64,000 nt of DNA from Bacillus litorisediminis (GTDB taxonomy: Bacteria > Bacillota > Bacilli > Bacillales > JC228): assembly GCF_022808645.1 (NCBI RefSeq), contig NZ_JAKZKT010000021.1, positions 1-64,000 of the forward strand. The letters run 5' to 3'. The notes beneath the pieces were generated by a model that saw only the letters and a list, made by a program, of their open reading frames with translations, searched no databases and was not told the DNA's origin. Of this stretch, positions 26,132 to 34,955 are shown in pieces. The position numbers were made by a program, and so were the translations under genes. Position 1 is the first letter of the stretch. Every line of letters starts with the position of its first letter.

Positions 26132-27592
26132 ATGACTGGTATGATGAGTTATTTACAAAGAATCGGACGATCCTTGATGCTACCGGTAGCTGTTTTACCT
26201 GTGGCGGCCCTATTAATGGGGATTGGTTATTGGATCGACCCTAACGGATGGGGGGCTGGCAGCCCGGTTGCCGCCTTTTTAATCAAGGCGGGCGGTTCTA
26301 TTTTAGACAATCTTGGAATCCTTTTTGCAGTTGGGGTTTCCTTAGGAATGTCCAAGGACAGAGATGGAGCTTCTGCATTAAGCGGATTAGTTGGATTTCT
26401 AGTTGTGACAACTTTACTGTCAACCGGTTCAGTAGCGATGCTTCAAGGTATAGATGAAGCTGAAGTGAACGCAGCATTTGGTAAAATTAATAATGCATTC
26501 ATTGGTATTTTTTCTGGTGCCGTTGCTGCAGCTATGTATAACCGTTTTAGTCACGTCCAATTACCTGCAGCATTGGCATTTTTCAGTGGCAAACGTTTGG
26601 CGCCGATTATGACAGCGGTTGCGATGTTAGTCGCCTCTGCTATTTTATTCTTTGTCTGGCCAGTTGTTTATACTGGATTGGTTTCATTTGGTGAAGCGAT
26701 TAGTGGATTAGGAGCGATTGGTGCGGGACTTTACGGATTCTTTAACCGCCTCTTAATTCCAATTGGTCTGCACCATGCATTAAATTCCGTGTTCTGGTTC
26801 GATGTTGCGGGAATAAATGATATCGGTAACTTCTGGTCCGGTGAGGGAGAAAAAGGGGTAACAGGTATGTACCAAGCCGGCTTCTTCCCAGTCATGATGT
26901 TCGGTCTGCCGGCAGCAGCCCTTGCCATGGTTCATACGGCAAAAACGAAGAAGAGGAAGATGGTAGCCTCGCTGATGTTAGCAGGGGGGTTTGCCGCATT
27001 CTTAACAGGTGTAACTGAACCAATCGAATTTGCCTTTATGTTTGTGGCTCCTGTTCTATATGTGACTCATGCTGTTTTGACAGGTCTGTCGCTGTTCATT
27101 GCTTCCACCTTTGGATGGACAGCCGGATTCGGGTTCAGTGCAGGATTTATCGACTTTTTCCTAAGTTCTAGACTTCCATTGGCTAACCTGCCATATATGC
27201 TCTTAGTCCAAGGACTTGTGTTTGCAGTTATTTATTACTTTGTATTCCGCTTTATGATCACAAAGTTTAATTTAATGACTCCTGGAAGAGAAGAAGATAC
27301 AGAGGAAAAGACAGCTGGAGAGGCTATAGCCGCTCAATCTGGAAAAAGCAAATTTGCGGCGATGGCAGCTACAATATATGAAGCATTAGGCGGAGACGAA
27401 AACGTTACTTCTTTAACAAACTGTGTAACCCGTCTAAGAGTGGAAGTAAAAGATATGGATGCTGTTGACCAGCAGAAAATCAAGAGCACAGGTGTTCATG
27501 GTATTAATATTGTAGGTAAAAACAATATTCAAGTTGTCGTAGGAACACAAGTACAGTTCGTAGCGGACGAAATTGAGAAGCTGCGCAAATAA
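26132..27592 (+). CDS. nagP: PTS EIICB, N-acetylglucosamine/glucose type
   Basis: The 486-residue membrane permease has an EIIC domain (about residues 5-385, LMLPVAVLPVAALLMGIG; IGLHHALNSVFWFDV; TGVTEPIEFAFMF) fused to EIIB (about 405-486) with phospho-Cys in SLTNCVTRLRVEV. No EIIA domain is attached, as in Bacillus NagP, which borrows a shared EIIA. It imports and phosphorylates a hexose or GlcNAc. The NDIGNFW region and lack of EIIA favour GlcNAc over glucose, but glucose or maltose cannot be excluded. No nagA/nagB nearby. Confidence 0.85.
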   Translation: MTGMMSYLQRIGRSLMLPVAVLPVAALLMGIGYWIDPNGWGAGSPVAAFLIKAGGSILDNLGILFAVGVSLGMSKDRDGASALSGLVGFLVVTTLLSTGSVAMLQGIDEAEVNAAFGKINNAFIGIFSGAVAAAMYNRFSHVQLPAALAFFSGKRLAPIMTAVAMLVASAILFFVWPVVYTGLVSFGEAISGLGAIGAGLYGFFNRLLIPIGLHHALNSVFWFDVAGINDIGNFWSGEGEKGVTGMYQAGFFPVMMFGLPAAALAMVHTAKTKKRKMVASLMLAGGFAAFLTGVTEPIEFAFMFVAPVLYVTHAVLTGLSLFIASTFGWTAGFGFSAGFIDFFLSSRLPLANLPYMLLVQGLVFAVIYYFVFRFMITKFNLMTPGREEDTEEKTAGEAIAAQSGKSKFAAMAATIYEALGGDENVTSLTNCVTRLRVEVKDMDAVDQQKIKSTGVHGINIVGKNNIQVVVGTQVQFVADEIEKLRK

Positions 27593-27647
27593 GCTTTAGG
27601 GTGTGCTAGTCACGCAACGTTTTCATAAAAATTCATTCCTGCCAAAA

Positions 27648-27688
27648 AAGGTGCCAATCCTCAAGTTGAGGAGGCACCTTTTTTCTAT
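27648..27688. terminator. bidirectional terminator
   Basis: AAAAAAGGTGCC and GGCACCTTTTTT form the outer stem, with an inner CCTCAAGTTGAGG hairpin, between the convergent PTS and NiaP-like genes. Confidence 0.85.
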
Positions 27689-28891
27689 TTATTGAACAAT
27701 TTCCACCTGACGGGTTTCTCTTCCCAGGAATGCTACTGTTAAAACGCCAATAATGATGCTAATACAGAATATTGTAAAAATCACACCGATGGAATAGCCT
27801 GCGGCAACCATCGATCCTACTAGAAGCGGACCTAAAATACCGCCAACCCGACCAACTGCTGCAGCCATCCCAGTACCGGTTCCGCGGATAACAGTCGGAT
27901 ATTGTTCAGGGCTGTAAGCATAGAGAGCCCCCCACGCCCCCAGGTTAAAGAAGGACATAAGAATACCTGAAGTCATGAGTAAACCGGTTGTTTCTGCATT
28001 TCCGAAGACAAGAGCAGAAGCCGCCGTCCCTAGCAGGTAGGTTACGAGGACGAACTTTCTTCCCATTTTTTCTATCAGCCATGCTGCACTAAAGTAGCCC
28101 GGCAATTGGGCAAGAGTCATAATTAATACATATTCAAAGCTTTTTATCATGGTAAATCCTTTGATTACCATCACGCTTGGCAGCCATAGAAAAATGCCGT
28201 AGTAAGAAAAAACAACGGTGAACCAAAGAACCCATAATACTAGTGTGGACCGGGCATGTTCTTTTGACCAAACTTCCCGCAAGTTTTCTAAAATAGAGCG
28301 CTTTTCGACTTTTTCTGGTGAAAAAGCCGGGGAATCAGGCAATTTAACCCGCAAGTATAAAGCGTACAATGCTGGAAGTGCTCCAATGATTAGTGCCGCT
28401 CTCCAGCCATATTCAGGAATGACAAAGTAAGAAATAATAGCTGATAATAGCCAGCCAAATGCCCAAAAACTTTCAAGCAGAACTACTACCCGGCCGCGAT
28501 TTTTAGCAGGGACACTTTCAGAAACGAGAGTGGATGCAACTGGCAGTTCTCCTCCAAGTCCAGCTCCGATTAAAAATCGCAAAATTAAAAAGGCGCCTAA
28601 TGAGGTTGTCAGAGCGGAAAATCCGCTTGCCAGTGAAAATAAAACGAGCGTAATGATAAAAACATTTTTACGGCCAATCCTGTCAGCCCAAAGTCCAAAC
28701 AAAAGGGCTCCAACTGCCATCCCGATCGAGTTAACACTTCCAATCCAGCCCATTTCATCCGGTGTTAATTTCCATTCTGCCGCTAATGCAGTTATGATAA
28801 AGGACAGCATTCCGACGTCCATCGCATCGAACATCCAACCTGTTCCAGCAATTCCGAGCAGTTTTCTTTGGGAAATAGGTTTCTCCGCCAT
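27689..28891 (-). CDS. niaP: NiaP-like MFS transporter
   Basis: Start set at the ATG at 28891, preceded by AAGGAGGG; the open frame further upstream has no ribosome site. About 400 residues with 12 helices. The N terminus QRKLLGIAGTGWMFDAMDVGMLSFIITAL and the helix 2-3 motif LFGLWADRIGRKNVF closely resemble the Bacillus niacin transporter NiaP (YceI) within the aromatic-acid/sugar symporter group. It would import nicotinate or a related aromatic acid. A palindrome overlaps the leader at 28912. Confidence 0.78.
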   Translation of the reverse strand: MAEKPISQRKLLGIAGTGWMFDAMDVGMLSFIITALAAEWKLTPDEMGWIGSVNSIGMAVGALLFGLWADRIGRKNVFIITLVLFSLASGFSALTTSLGAFLILRFLIGAGLGGELPVASTLVSESVPAKNRGRVVVLLESFWAFGWLLSAIISYFVIPEYGWRAALIIGALPALYALYLRVKLPDSPAFSPEKVEKRSILENLREVWSKEHARSTLVLWVLWFTVVFSYYGIFLWLPSVMVIKGFTMIKSFEYVLIMTLAQLPGYFSAAWLIEKMGRKFVLVTYLLGTAASALVFGNAETTGLLMTSGILMSFFNLGAWGALYAYSPEQYPTVIRGTGTGMAAAVGRVGGILGPLLVGSMVAAGYSIGVIFTIFCISIIIGVLTVAFLGRETRQVEIVQ

Positions 28892-28911
28892 TAGTATTCC
28901 CTCCTTGATAT

Positions 28912-28923
28912 GTGTCTTGACAC
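28912..28923. promoter_or_regulatory. palindrome in the niaP-like leader
   Basis: GTGTC-TT-GACAC, perfect five-base arms, 21 bases upstream of the start codon on the minus strand. NiaR, the NAD-responsive repressor, controls niacin transporters in Bacillus, so this is a candidate operator. I have not matched it to a confirmed NiaR consensus. The remaining sequence up to 29212 shows nothing else I can support. Confidence 0.35.
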
Positions 28924-29212
28924 TTGGATTTACACAAATAACTATAGCCATAGTCTTACTAAATTACAAGTAAAAAATTTTCCGAGGATTATAGAATGTT
29001 ATTCTTGCTTTATTTGAAGTTTTTCCTTCCATCGAAAAGTGATTCATCCATTTGATTAGGCAAATGTGCATATTTTATAAGGATTTTTAAGTAAAGACAC
29101 ACTGATGACTATTGTCGTTCAATTTTTATCGGAAGAAATTTGAAATTTTGGGGATACTACAGAGTGACTCAATATTTACCTTTTAGGAAATAGAATCTAA
29201 TGGGGTGAAGAC

Positions 29213-29308
29213 ATGTACAAAAAGCATGAACGCTTACTTATATGGTTATCTTTTATTGTTGCAACCATTACGGGATTATCCTTTATCGGCAGGATTTTTT
29301 CCGGATAA
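29213..29308 (+). CDS. 31-residue single-helix membrane peptide upstream of cydA
   Basis: ATG at 29213 follows GGGGTGAAG by two or three bases; TAA is at 29306-29308. The peptide has a basic N terminus (MYKKHER), one hydrophobic helix of about 20 residues and a short RIFSG tail. It is in the same reading frame as cydA, separated only by this stop and about six codons. It could be an accessory subunit of the bd oxidase or a leader peptide that couples translation. Family not recognised. Confidence 0.55.
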   Translation: MYKKHERLLIWLSFIVATITGLSFIGRIFSG

Positions 29309-29326
29309 GGAAAGGGGGCGGCCAAA

Positions 29327-30673
29327 ATCGGGAATCAAGATGCCGTTTTCTATAGTCGGGTTTTAACAGAATTGACTTTGTCCTTTCATATTATTTATGC
29401 AACCATTGGGGTCGGAATCCCGCTTATGATCATGATTGCCCAATGGGTTGGGATTAAGAAAAAGGATGAGCATTACATATTATTAGCGAGAAGATGGACC
29501 AGGGGGTACGCGATTACTGTTGCTGTTGGAGTCGTGACGGGTACAGCAATTGGCTTGCAGCTCTCCTTGCTCTGGCCACACTTTATGCAAGTAGCCGGTC
29601 AGGTTATTGCACTGCCTTTATTTATGGAAACCTTTGCGTTTTTCTTTGAAGCGATCTTTCTTGGGATTTACTTATATACATGGGATCGGTTTGAGAATCA
29701 AAAAAAGCATTTGCTGCTGTTAATTCCGGTAGCAATTGGTGCTTCCTTTTCCGCCGTTTTTATTACCATGGTGAATTCTTTTATGAATCAGCCTCGCGGA
29801 TTTGATGTGGTAAACGGGGAACTTGTCAATATTAACCCGCTTGTTGCCATGTTTAATCTGGCAACTCCGACTAAGGTAGCTCATGTCTTAGCGACCTCAT
29901 ATATGACAGCGGCCTTTGTGCTTGCAGCGATTGGAGCATACAGACTTCTAAGAGGTTCCGAACATATTTATCATAAAAAAGCATTATTTTTAACAATGAA
30001 ACTGGGCCTTATATTTTCAATTACTACAGCTGTACAAGGAGATTTATCAGGAAAATATCTGGCAGAATATCAGCCGGAAAAATTAGCTGCGGCTGAATGG
30101 CATTTTGAAACAGAAGAGGGTGCGCCGCTAATTCTATATGGGGTGCTTGATAACGGGGAAGTGAAGTATGCGATTAAGATTCCATACGCGCTTAGTATAT
30201 TAGCTCATGGGTTTCCTAATGAAGAAGTAATCGGACTTGACCAGTTTCCTGCAGAAGAAACACCGCCTCTTTATATTCATTATTTATTTGATTCGATGGT
30301 GACAATTGGGATGATGTTAGTGCTGCTGTCCCTTTTGTATGTCCTCGGGATTGCGAGAAAATGGAGATTTGTTTCCTCCCGATGGTTTCATTGGCTGATT
30401 GTACTCGGAGGGCCATTATCTATATTGGCCATCGAGGCTGGGTGGTGGCTCGATGAAGTGGGACGACAGCCGTGGGTCTTACGGGGCATTTTAAAAACCG
30501 TAAATGCGTCCACGACAAGTGGGGATGTGGACCTGATGTTATGGTTATTTGCCGGTTTATACCTTGTTTTAGGGGTTGCAAGTGTTGTCGTTCTAATGCG
30601 GATGTTCCGTAAAAATACAGTTGAACGGGAATTAGCAGACAGAGAGCTCGATAAGGTTGGTGAGTCTCTATGA
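29327..30673 (+). CDS. cydA: cytochrome bd-type ubiquinol oxidase subunit I
   Basis: Nine-helix subunit I of the YthA/CbdA type (short Q-loop), binding hemes b and d. It has the N-terminal heme-ligand helix LTLSFHIIYATIGVG and the WWLDEVGRQPW motif. The conserved N-terminal segment GNQDAVFYSRVLTE is in frame upstream of the first standard start codon (TTG at 29372). It begins at ATC 29327, eight bases after AAAGGGGG, so AUC is the best-placed start. With the TTG start the product is 433 residues; with ATC it is 448. Overlaps cydB by four bases. Confidence 0.88.
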   Translation: MGNQDAVFYSRVLTELTLSFHIIYATIGVGIPLMIMIAQWVGIKKKDEHYILLARRWTRGYAITVAVGVVTGTAIGLQLSLLWPHFMQVAGQVIALPLFMETFAFFFEAIFLGIYLYTWDRFENQKKHLLLLIPVAIGASFSAVFITMVNSFMNQPRGFDVVNGELVNINPLVAMFNLATPTKVAHVLATSYMTAAFVLAAIGAYRLLRGSEHIYHKKALFLTMKLGLIFSITTAVQGDLSGKYLAEYQPEKLAAAEWHFETEEGAPLILYGVLDNGEVKYAIKIPYALSILAHGFPNEEVIGLDQFPAEETPPLYIHYLFDSMVTIGMMLVLLSLLYVLGIARKWRFVSSRWFHWLIVLGGPLSILAIEAGWWLDEVGRQPWVLRGILKTVNASTTSGDVDLMLWLFAGLYLVLGVASVVVLMRMFRKNTVERELADRELDKVGESL

Positions 30674-31686
30674 CATTTGAAATAGAAATAATTGGGATAT
30701 CTGTATTATGGCTGTTTCTCTTCGGATATGTTATCGTTGCCTCAATAGATTTTGGAGCAGGCTTTTTTAATGCATATGGAACGTTAACAGGGAAGCAGCA
30801 TATTTTAACGAAAATTATTCAGCGATATTTGTCTCCTGTCTGGGAAGTGACCAATGTTTTCTTAGTTTTCTTTTTTGTCGGGATAGTCGGTTTTTTTCCA
30901 AGAACTGCTTATTATTATGGCACCTCATTACTGGTTCCGGTGAGTATTGCCATTGTGCTTCTGGCGATTCGCGGTTCTTATTACGCCTTTACAACATACG
31001 GTGGGCTTATACATAAGCGATATATCTATTTGTACGGTCTCTCCGGTCTCTTTATTCCCGCCTCATTGTCTATTGTCTTTACGATTTCTGAGGGCGGGTT
31101 TGTGACAATTGAATCAGGGCCAGTTTTAAATTACTGGACCCTTTTTACAAGTCCTTTAACATGGAGTATTGCGGTGCTGAGCCTGGCTGCTGTCCTTTAC
31201 ATCTCAGCCGTTTTTTTAACATGGTATGCTCATCAGGCTAATGACAAAGGTGCGACCGAATTGCTCCGGAAGTATGCACTGTTCTGGGCAGGGCCATCTA
31301 TACTAGCGGCATCCGGAATCATGGTTGAATTGCGTTCCCATACACCTTTGCACTATGAACGGATGGTCGATCTTTGGTGGATGTTTGCGGGATCGCTTTT
31401 GTTTTTCCTAGCAGCTGTTTATTTAATATGGAGAAAAAAAGGGTATGGATTGGCCGTATGGCTGATGATTGGCCAATATTTCCTCGCCTTTTTTGCCTAC
31501 GGAATTTCTCATTATCCATACTTGCTGTATCCCTATCTTTCTATCTATGACAGCTTAACAAACGAGGCAATGGCGATTTCTCTTATTATTGCGTTCCTGG
31601 CTGGATTTGGCCTGCTGATTCCGTCCATTTATCTGCTCTTGAAACTATTCTTATTTAATAAGGACTATGTACAAGGATCACAATAA
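30670..31686 (+). CDS. cydB: cytochrome bd-type ubiquinol oxidase subunit II
   Basis: The 338-residue membrane protein has about nine helices and opens with the CydB pattern VLWLFLFGYVIVASIDFGAGFF. It forms the quinol oxidase with subunit I in the cytoplasmic membrane and is coupled to it by an ATGA overlap. This is the YthB-type subunit found with CydS in Bacillaceae. It is followed by a hairpin repeat and then cydS. Confidence 0.92.
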   Translation: MTFEIEIIGISVLWLFLFGYVIVASIDFGAGFFNAYGTLTGKQHILTKIIQRYLSPVWEVTNVFLVFFFVGIVGFFPRTAYYYGTSLLVPVSIAIVLLAIRGSYYAFTTYGGLIHKRYIYLYGLSGLFIPASLSIVFTISEGGFVTIESGPVLNYWTLFTSPLTWSIAVLSLAAVLYISAVFLTWYAHQANDKGATELLRKYALFWAGPSILAASGIMVELRSHTPLHYERMVDLWWMFAGSLLFFLAAVYLIWRKKGYGLAVWLMIGQYFLAFFAYGISHYPYLLYPYLSIYDSLTNEAMAISLIIAFLAGFGLLIPSIYLLLKLFLFNKDYVQGSQ

Positions 31687-31701
31687 CCCTTTTCTGCCTT
31701 T

Positions 31702-31738
31702 GGGGTGCTGCCTGTCACGCCCCGGTTTTTCTTGTTTC
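31702..31738 (+). repeat. dispersed GTGC...TGTCACGCCCC element between cydB and cydS
   Basis: GGGGTG and CACGCCCC can pair around CTGCCTGT, followed by GGTTTTTCTTGTTTCA, the same tail as the element at 25934. Its position suggests partial termination within the cyd operon. Confidence 0.65.
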
Positions 31739-31775
31739 AAAAGAAATGTTTACGCTCAGCTAGGAGGATTCAGCG

Positions 31776-31877
31776 ATGGATGGGTTTTTAGTTTTTTATG
31801 CGCCGATTTTGTTTGTTATATTGTCAATAATTATTGCTTTTTGGGTTGCACAAAAAGACGAATCGGTGGGAAAATAG
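31776..31877 (+). CDS. cydS: CydS, small subunit of cytochrome bd oxidase
   Basis: The 33-residue single-helix protein starts at ATG 31776 with AGGAGG nine bases upstream. It begins MDGFLVFYAPILFVILSI and ends AFWVAQKDESVGK, matching the layout of Geobacillus CydS (FL-x-x-YAP, then AFWV-x-x-KD). In that structure CydS packs against subunit I beside heme b558. Its place just downstream of cydAB confirms the operon type. Confidence 0.88.
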   Translation: MDGFLVFYAPILFVILSIIIAFWVAQKDESVGK

Positions 31878-32028
31878 AGTTCGGGACCAATTACCCGAAA
31901 TTTGTCAAATGTTGTCGATTGTCTAGCGGTGAGTTAAGGATATAAAAGATAGCTTCGATTTATAATCGAGGGGAGAAAAGCTCTTTTGGGTATTTTTACT
32001 CAAGGGTATAGTAGAGGGTGTGACTTGA

Positions 32029-33414
32029 GTGAAAACAGTATTGATTGTCGGTGGCGGAATAACGGGTTTATCTGCTCTATATGAGTTACATAAATGGAAA
32101 AAGGCGAATCAATCAGATGTTCATTTAATTCTGGCAGAAGCATCTGATAAGCTTGGCGGAAAAATCCGAACTGCGAGAAAACCAGGATTTATAATCGAGG
32201 AAGGGGCAGACTCCATTGTAGCGCGGAAAGAAAATGTGATGCCTTTTATCCAAGAACTGGGGATTGAAGAAGAAGTTGTCTATAATGCAACTGGCAGATC
32301 TTATCTTTATACAGAGGGAGAGCTAAAACCAATTCCTGCCGATGCAGTATTCGGAATTCCAACCAGTATTGAGTCATTGGCGAAAACAACTCTTGTATCT
32401 GCTGAAGGAAAAGTAGAAGCACTTAAGGATTTTTATACAAAAAATGAATCATTCACGATGCATGATTCAATTGGTGATTTCCTTGAGTATTTTCTCGGTA
32501 AGGAATTCGTTGAAAAACAAATTGCTCCTGTTCTTTCAGGTGTTTATTCCGGAAAACTTAGTGATTTAACGATTGGTTCTACACTGCCTTATATCTTAGA
32601 GTATAAAGATCGGTATGGAAGTATTATAAAGGGTCTTGAAGCAAATAAAGAAAAATACTTAAGTAAAAATGAGAAGAAATTTCTATCCTTTAAAAATGGA
32701 CTTGAAACATTGATTCAGGCGATTGAAGATCACTTAGAAGAGGCTGATATTTTAAAAAATAAAAAGGCTAGCCAAATTAGAAAGGCAGATAATCGCTATC
32801 AGGTTATCTTTACTGACGGGGAGTCAATTGAGGCTGATCAAGTAGTTCTCAGTGTTCCTCACCATGCGGCTGAAATCCTGTTAAATCAAGCAAATCTCGA
32901 ACATGAATTTGCCCAGTTAAAAACAAGTTCACTAATCAGTGTATATCTCGGATATGATGTTCCAGATCAGCAGTTGCCCATGGAAGGAACAGGGTTTATT
33001 GCTCCTAATTCCGAAGAGTTGGCATGTAATGCATGCACGTGGACAAGTCGCAAGTGGAAACATACCACAAGACAGGGGAACCTATTGGTCAGACTTTTTT
33101 ATAAAAGCAGCCACCCATCCTTTCCTGATATAAAGGATTTACATGAAGAAGAACTGCTTCGGGTTGCACGGGCAGATATTCAGAAAAGTCTAGGCATAAC
33201 GGCTGAACCAGTAACAAGTGTTGTAACAAGCTGGTCAGACAATATGCCTACTTACAGGATTACTCATCCAAAAACAGTAGAAGCATTGGAAAGAAAGCTG
33301 GCGCAAGCCTATCCGGGTGTCCTGCTGGCCGGCTGTTCCTATTATGGCGTGGGAATTCCGGATTGTATTGAAAACGGGAAAGAGACGGCTGAGAAAATCA
33401 TTCATATGCTTTGA
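32029..33414 (+). CDS. hemY: protoporphyrinogen/coproporphyrinogen III oxidase
   Basis: GTG start behind AGAGGGTG. The 461-residue FAD-dependent oxidase has the dinucleotide motif VLIVGGGITGLSALYEL at residues 3-19, LGGKIRTARKPGFIIEEGADSI and the C-terminal GCSYYGVGIPDCIENGKETAE. In Firmicutes this protein (HemY, also called CgoX) oxidises coproporphyrinogen III in the coproporphyrin-dependent heme pathway. It is near the heme-containing bd oxidase genes but separated by 150 bases and a likely independent transcript. No other hem genes are here. Confidence 0.93.
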   Translation: MKTVLIVGGGITGLSALYELHKWKKANQSDVHLILAEASDKLGGKIRTARKPGFIIEEGADSIVARKENVMPFIQELGIEEEVVYNATGRSYLYTEGELKPIPADAVFGIPTSIESLAKTTLVSAEGKVEALKDFYTKNESFTMHDSIGDFLEYFLGKEFVEKQIAPVLSGVYSGKLSDLTIGSTLPYILEYKDRYGSIIKGLEANKEKYLSKNEKKFLSFKNGLETLIQAIEDHLEEADILKNKKASQIRKADNRYQVIFTDGESIEADQVVLSVPHHAAEILLNQANLEHEFAQLKTSSLISVYLGYDVPDQQLPMEGTGFIAPNSEELACNACTWTSRKWKHTTRQGNLLVRLFYKSSHPSFPDIKDLHEEELLRVARADIQKSLGITAEPVTSVVTSWSDNMPTYRITHPKTVEALERKLAQAYPGVLLAGCSYYGVGIPDCIENGKETAEKIIHML

Positions 33415-33446
33415 TAAGAGTGGGAAATCACAGAATGTTGAGACGG

Positions 33447-33488
33447 GATATCTGGGCTTAGGTTCTTATGGCCAAGATATCTTTTTTT
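33447..33488 (+). terminator. terminator of hemY
   Basis: GATATC-x-GGGC pairs with GGCCA-x-GATATC, followed by seven T (33482-33488). It lies across the first codons of the longest open frame of the next gene, supporting a later start for that gene. Confidence 0.75.
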
Positions 33489-33584
33489 GCGTCTAGTCAA
33501 AACGATTTAGAAGGAAATAGGAAAAAAATAACGAAATTAAATGATAGGAAATGGGTCAATGATACACGCACCGGGGGCATTTTA

Positions 33585-34856
33585 ATGGTCACTTACCTGA
33601 AGGATATTTTATTAATTGTTTTCTTTATTTTTTCTCCATTAGTCTTTTATCCCTACATTTATAAATGTAAAAACAATATAATTTTATACCGCTCATTATT
33701 GGCTGTTCTTTTTTCTGTTATCTTAATAATCGTTATGACTGTACCTATTAATATCCAAGGAGTCATCTATGATTTTCGATCAGTTATTGTGATACTGGGT
33801 TCGCTTTATGGGGGACCGGTAGTCTCTCTCATTTTATTTGGATTGCTGGTTATGTACCGGTGGATTCTCGGAAACCCTCACATGCTGATCTACATCGTTT
33901 CCATTTTACCAATAGTAATCATTGTTCTTTTGACACTTAAAAAATATAATCCTTTAAAAATAAAGCATAAAATAATTATGGCTGTGATCCTTTGTACAGT
34001 TATGAAACTGCTTACAATCAATATTTATCTGTTACTGTTAGGAAGCGCCGATACAATCATAAACAATATTATAGAAACCATACAGACATATATTGTACAG
34101 GCCTTCATTATCGGAGTGGTAGTTTATTTGATAGAACTTCTGATTCAGTATTACTACATCCAGGATGAAATTTATAAAAGTGAGAAAATTAAGATGGTAA
34201 GTGAAATGGCTGCATCGGTCGCACATGAAATACGGAACCCTCTGACCACTGTGAAAGGCTTTATTCAACTATTAGGCTCAGACCTAATTGAAAATGAAAA
34301 GAAAGAATATTATATGGATATATGTTTGGAAGAATTAAACCGGGCCGACCTTATTATTTCTGATTATCTTTCTCTAGCAAAAACAGATGAGACGATTACG
34401 AAGAAAATTAATGTGACGAATGAAATGAATCATTTAATGAGTGTCCTTATGACCTACGCCAACTATAATAATATAAATGTAGAGACAGACTTCTCCAATG
34501 GCTATGAAACATATATTATCGGGGATAGAAATAAGTTTAGACAGGCCTTAATCAATATCGGCAAAAATGCAATTGAAGCAATGGAGAAGGGAGGCACTCT
34601 TTCTCTTGAAGTGATTAAGTTAAGTGAATCTGTAGTTGTAAGGATACGTGATACGGGTGTAGGAATGACGCAGGAACAAATAAACAAGCTCGGGACACCT
34701 TATTATTCAACCAAAGAGAAGGGGACAGGGCTTGGCACAATGGTTACATTCGCTATTATTAAAAAAATGAACGGAAAAATAGAGATTAAGAGTGAAGTAA
34801 ACAAGGGAACCGAATATACCTTTACTTTCCCGCTTGTTAAAGGAGAAGTTTCTTAA
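33585..34856 (+). CDS. KinB-like membrane sensor histidine kinase
   Basis: Start set at the ATG at 33585 (GGGGGC upstream); the frame extends 39 codons further but through a terminator. The protein has a 5TMR-LYT-type membrane domain of about six helices (residues 5-195, VIVILGSLYGGPVVSLI), a HisKA segment with the phospho-acceptor His in SVAHEIRNPLTTVKGFIQLLG, and a HATPase domain with GKNAIEAM, DTGVGM and GTGLGTMV. The layout matches sporulation kinase KinB. No response regulator is adjacent, so it probably feeds the Spo0F phosphorelay or a distant partner. Confidence 0.87.
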   Translation: MVTYLKDILLIVFFIFSPLVFYPYIYKCKNNIILYRSLLAVLFSVILIIVMTVPINIQGVIYDFRSVIVILGSLYGGPVVSLILFGLLVMYRWILGNPHMLIYIVSILPIVIIVLLTLKKYNPLKIKHKIIMAVILCTVMKLLTINIYLLLLGSADTIINNIIETIQTYIVQAFIIGVVVYLIELLIQYYYIQDEIYKSEKIKMVSEMAASVAHEIRNPLTTVKGFIQLLGSDLIENEKKEYYMDICLEELNRADLIISDYLSLAKTDETITKKINVTNEMNHLMSVLMTYANYNNINVETDFSNGYETYIIGDRNKFRQALINIGKNAIEAMEKGGTLSLEVIKLSESVVVRIRDTGVGMTQEQINKLGTPYYSTKEKGTGLGTMVTFAIIKKMNGKIEIKSEVNKGTEYTFTFPLVKGEVS

Positions 34857-34875
34857 TGATCTCTTTAAAGCATAC

Positions 34876-34913
34876 CAAAAGAGACGCAGCTGTATATGCG
34901 TCTCTTTTTTAAG
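34876..34913. terminator. bidirectional terminator
   Basis: AAAGAGACGCA and TGCGTCTCTTT form an 11-base perfect stem with T run, between the convergent kinase and MFS genes. Confidence 0.87.
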
Positions 34914-34955
34914 CGAATCCGCTCAAAATGTAAATGGTGCTCATACGCAAAAAAG

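Noticed and set aside
31667-31945. A 92-codon frame covering the cydS region
   Set aside because: It is out of frame with the clear CydS match at 31776-31877, which has its own GGAGG site.
33468-33584. N-terminal 39-codon extension of the KinB-like kinase
   Set aside because: Passes through the hemY terminator stem, is polar rather than membrane-like and lacks a ribosome site; the ATG at 33585 is better.
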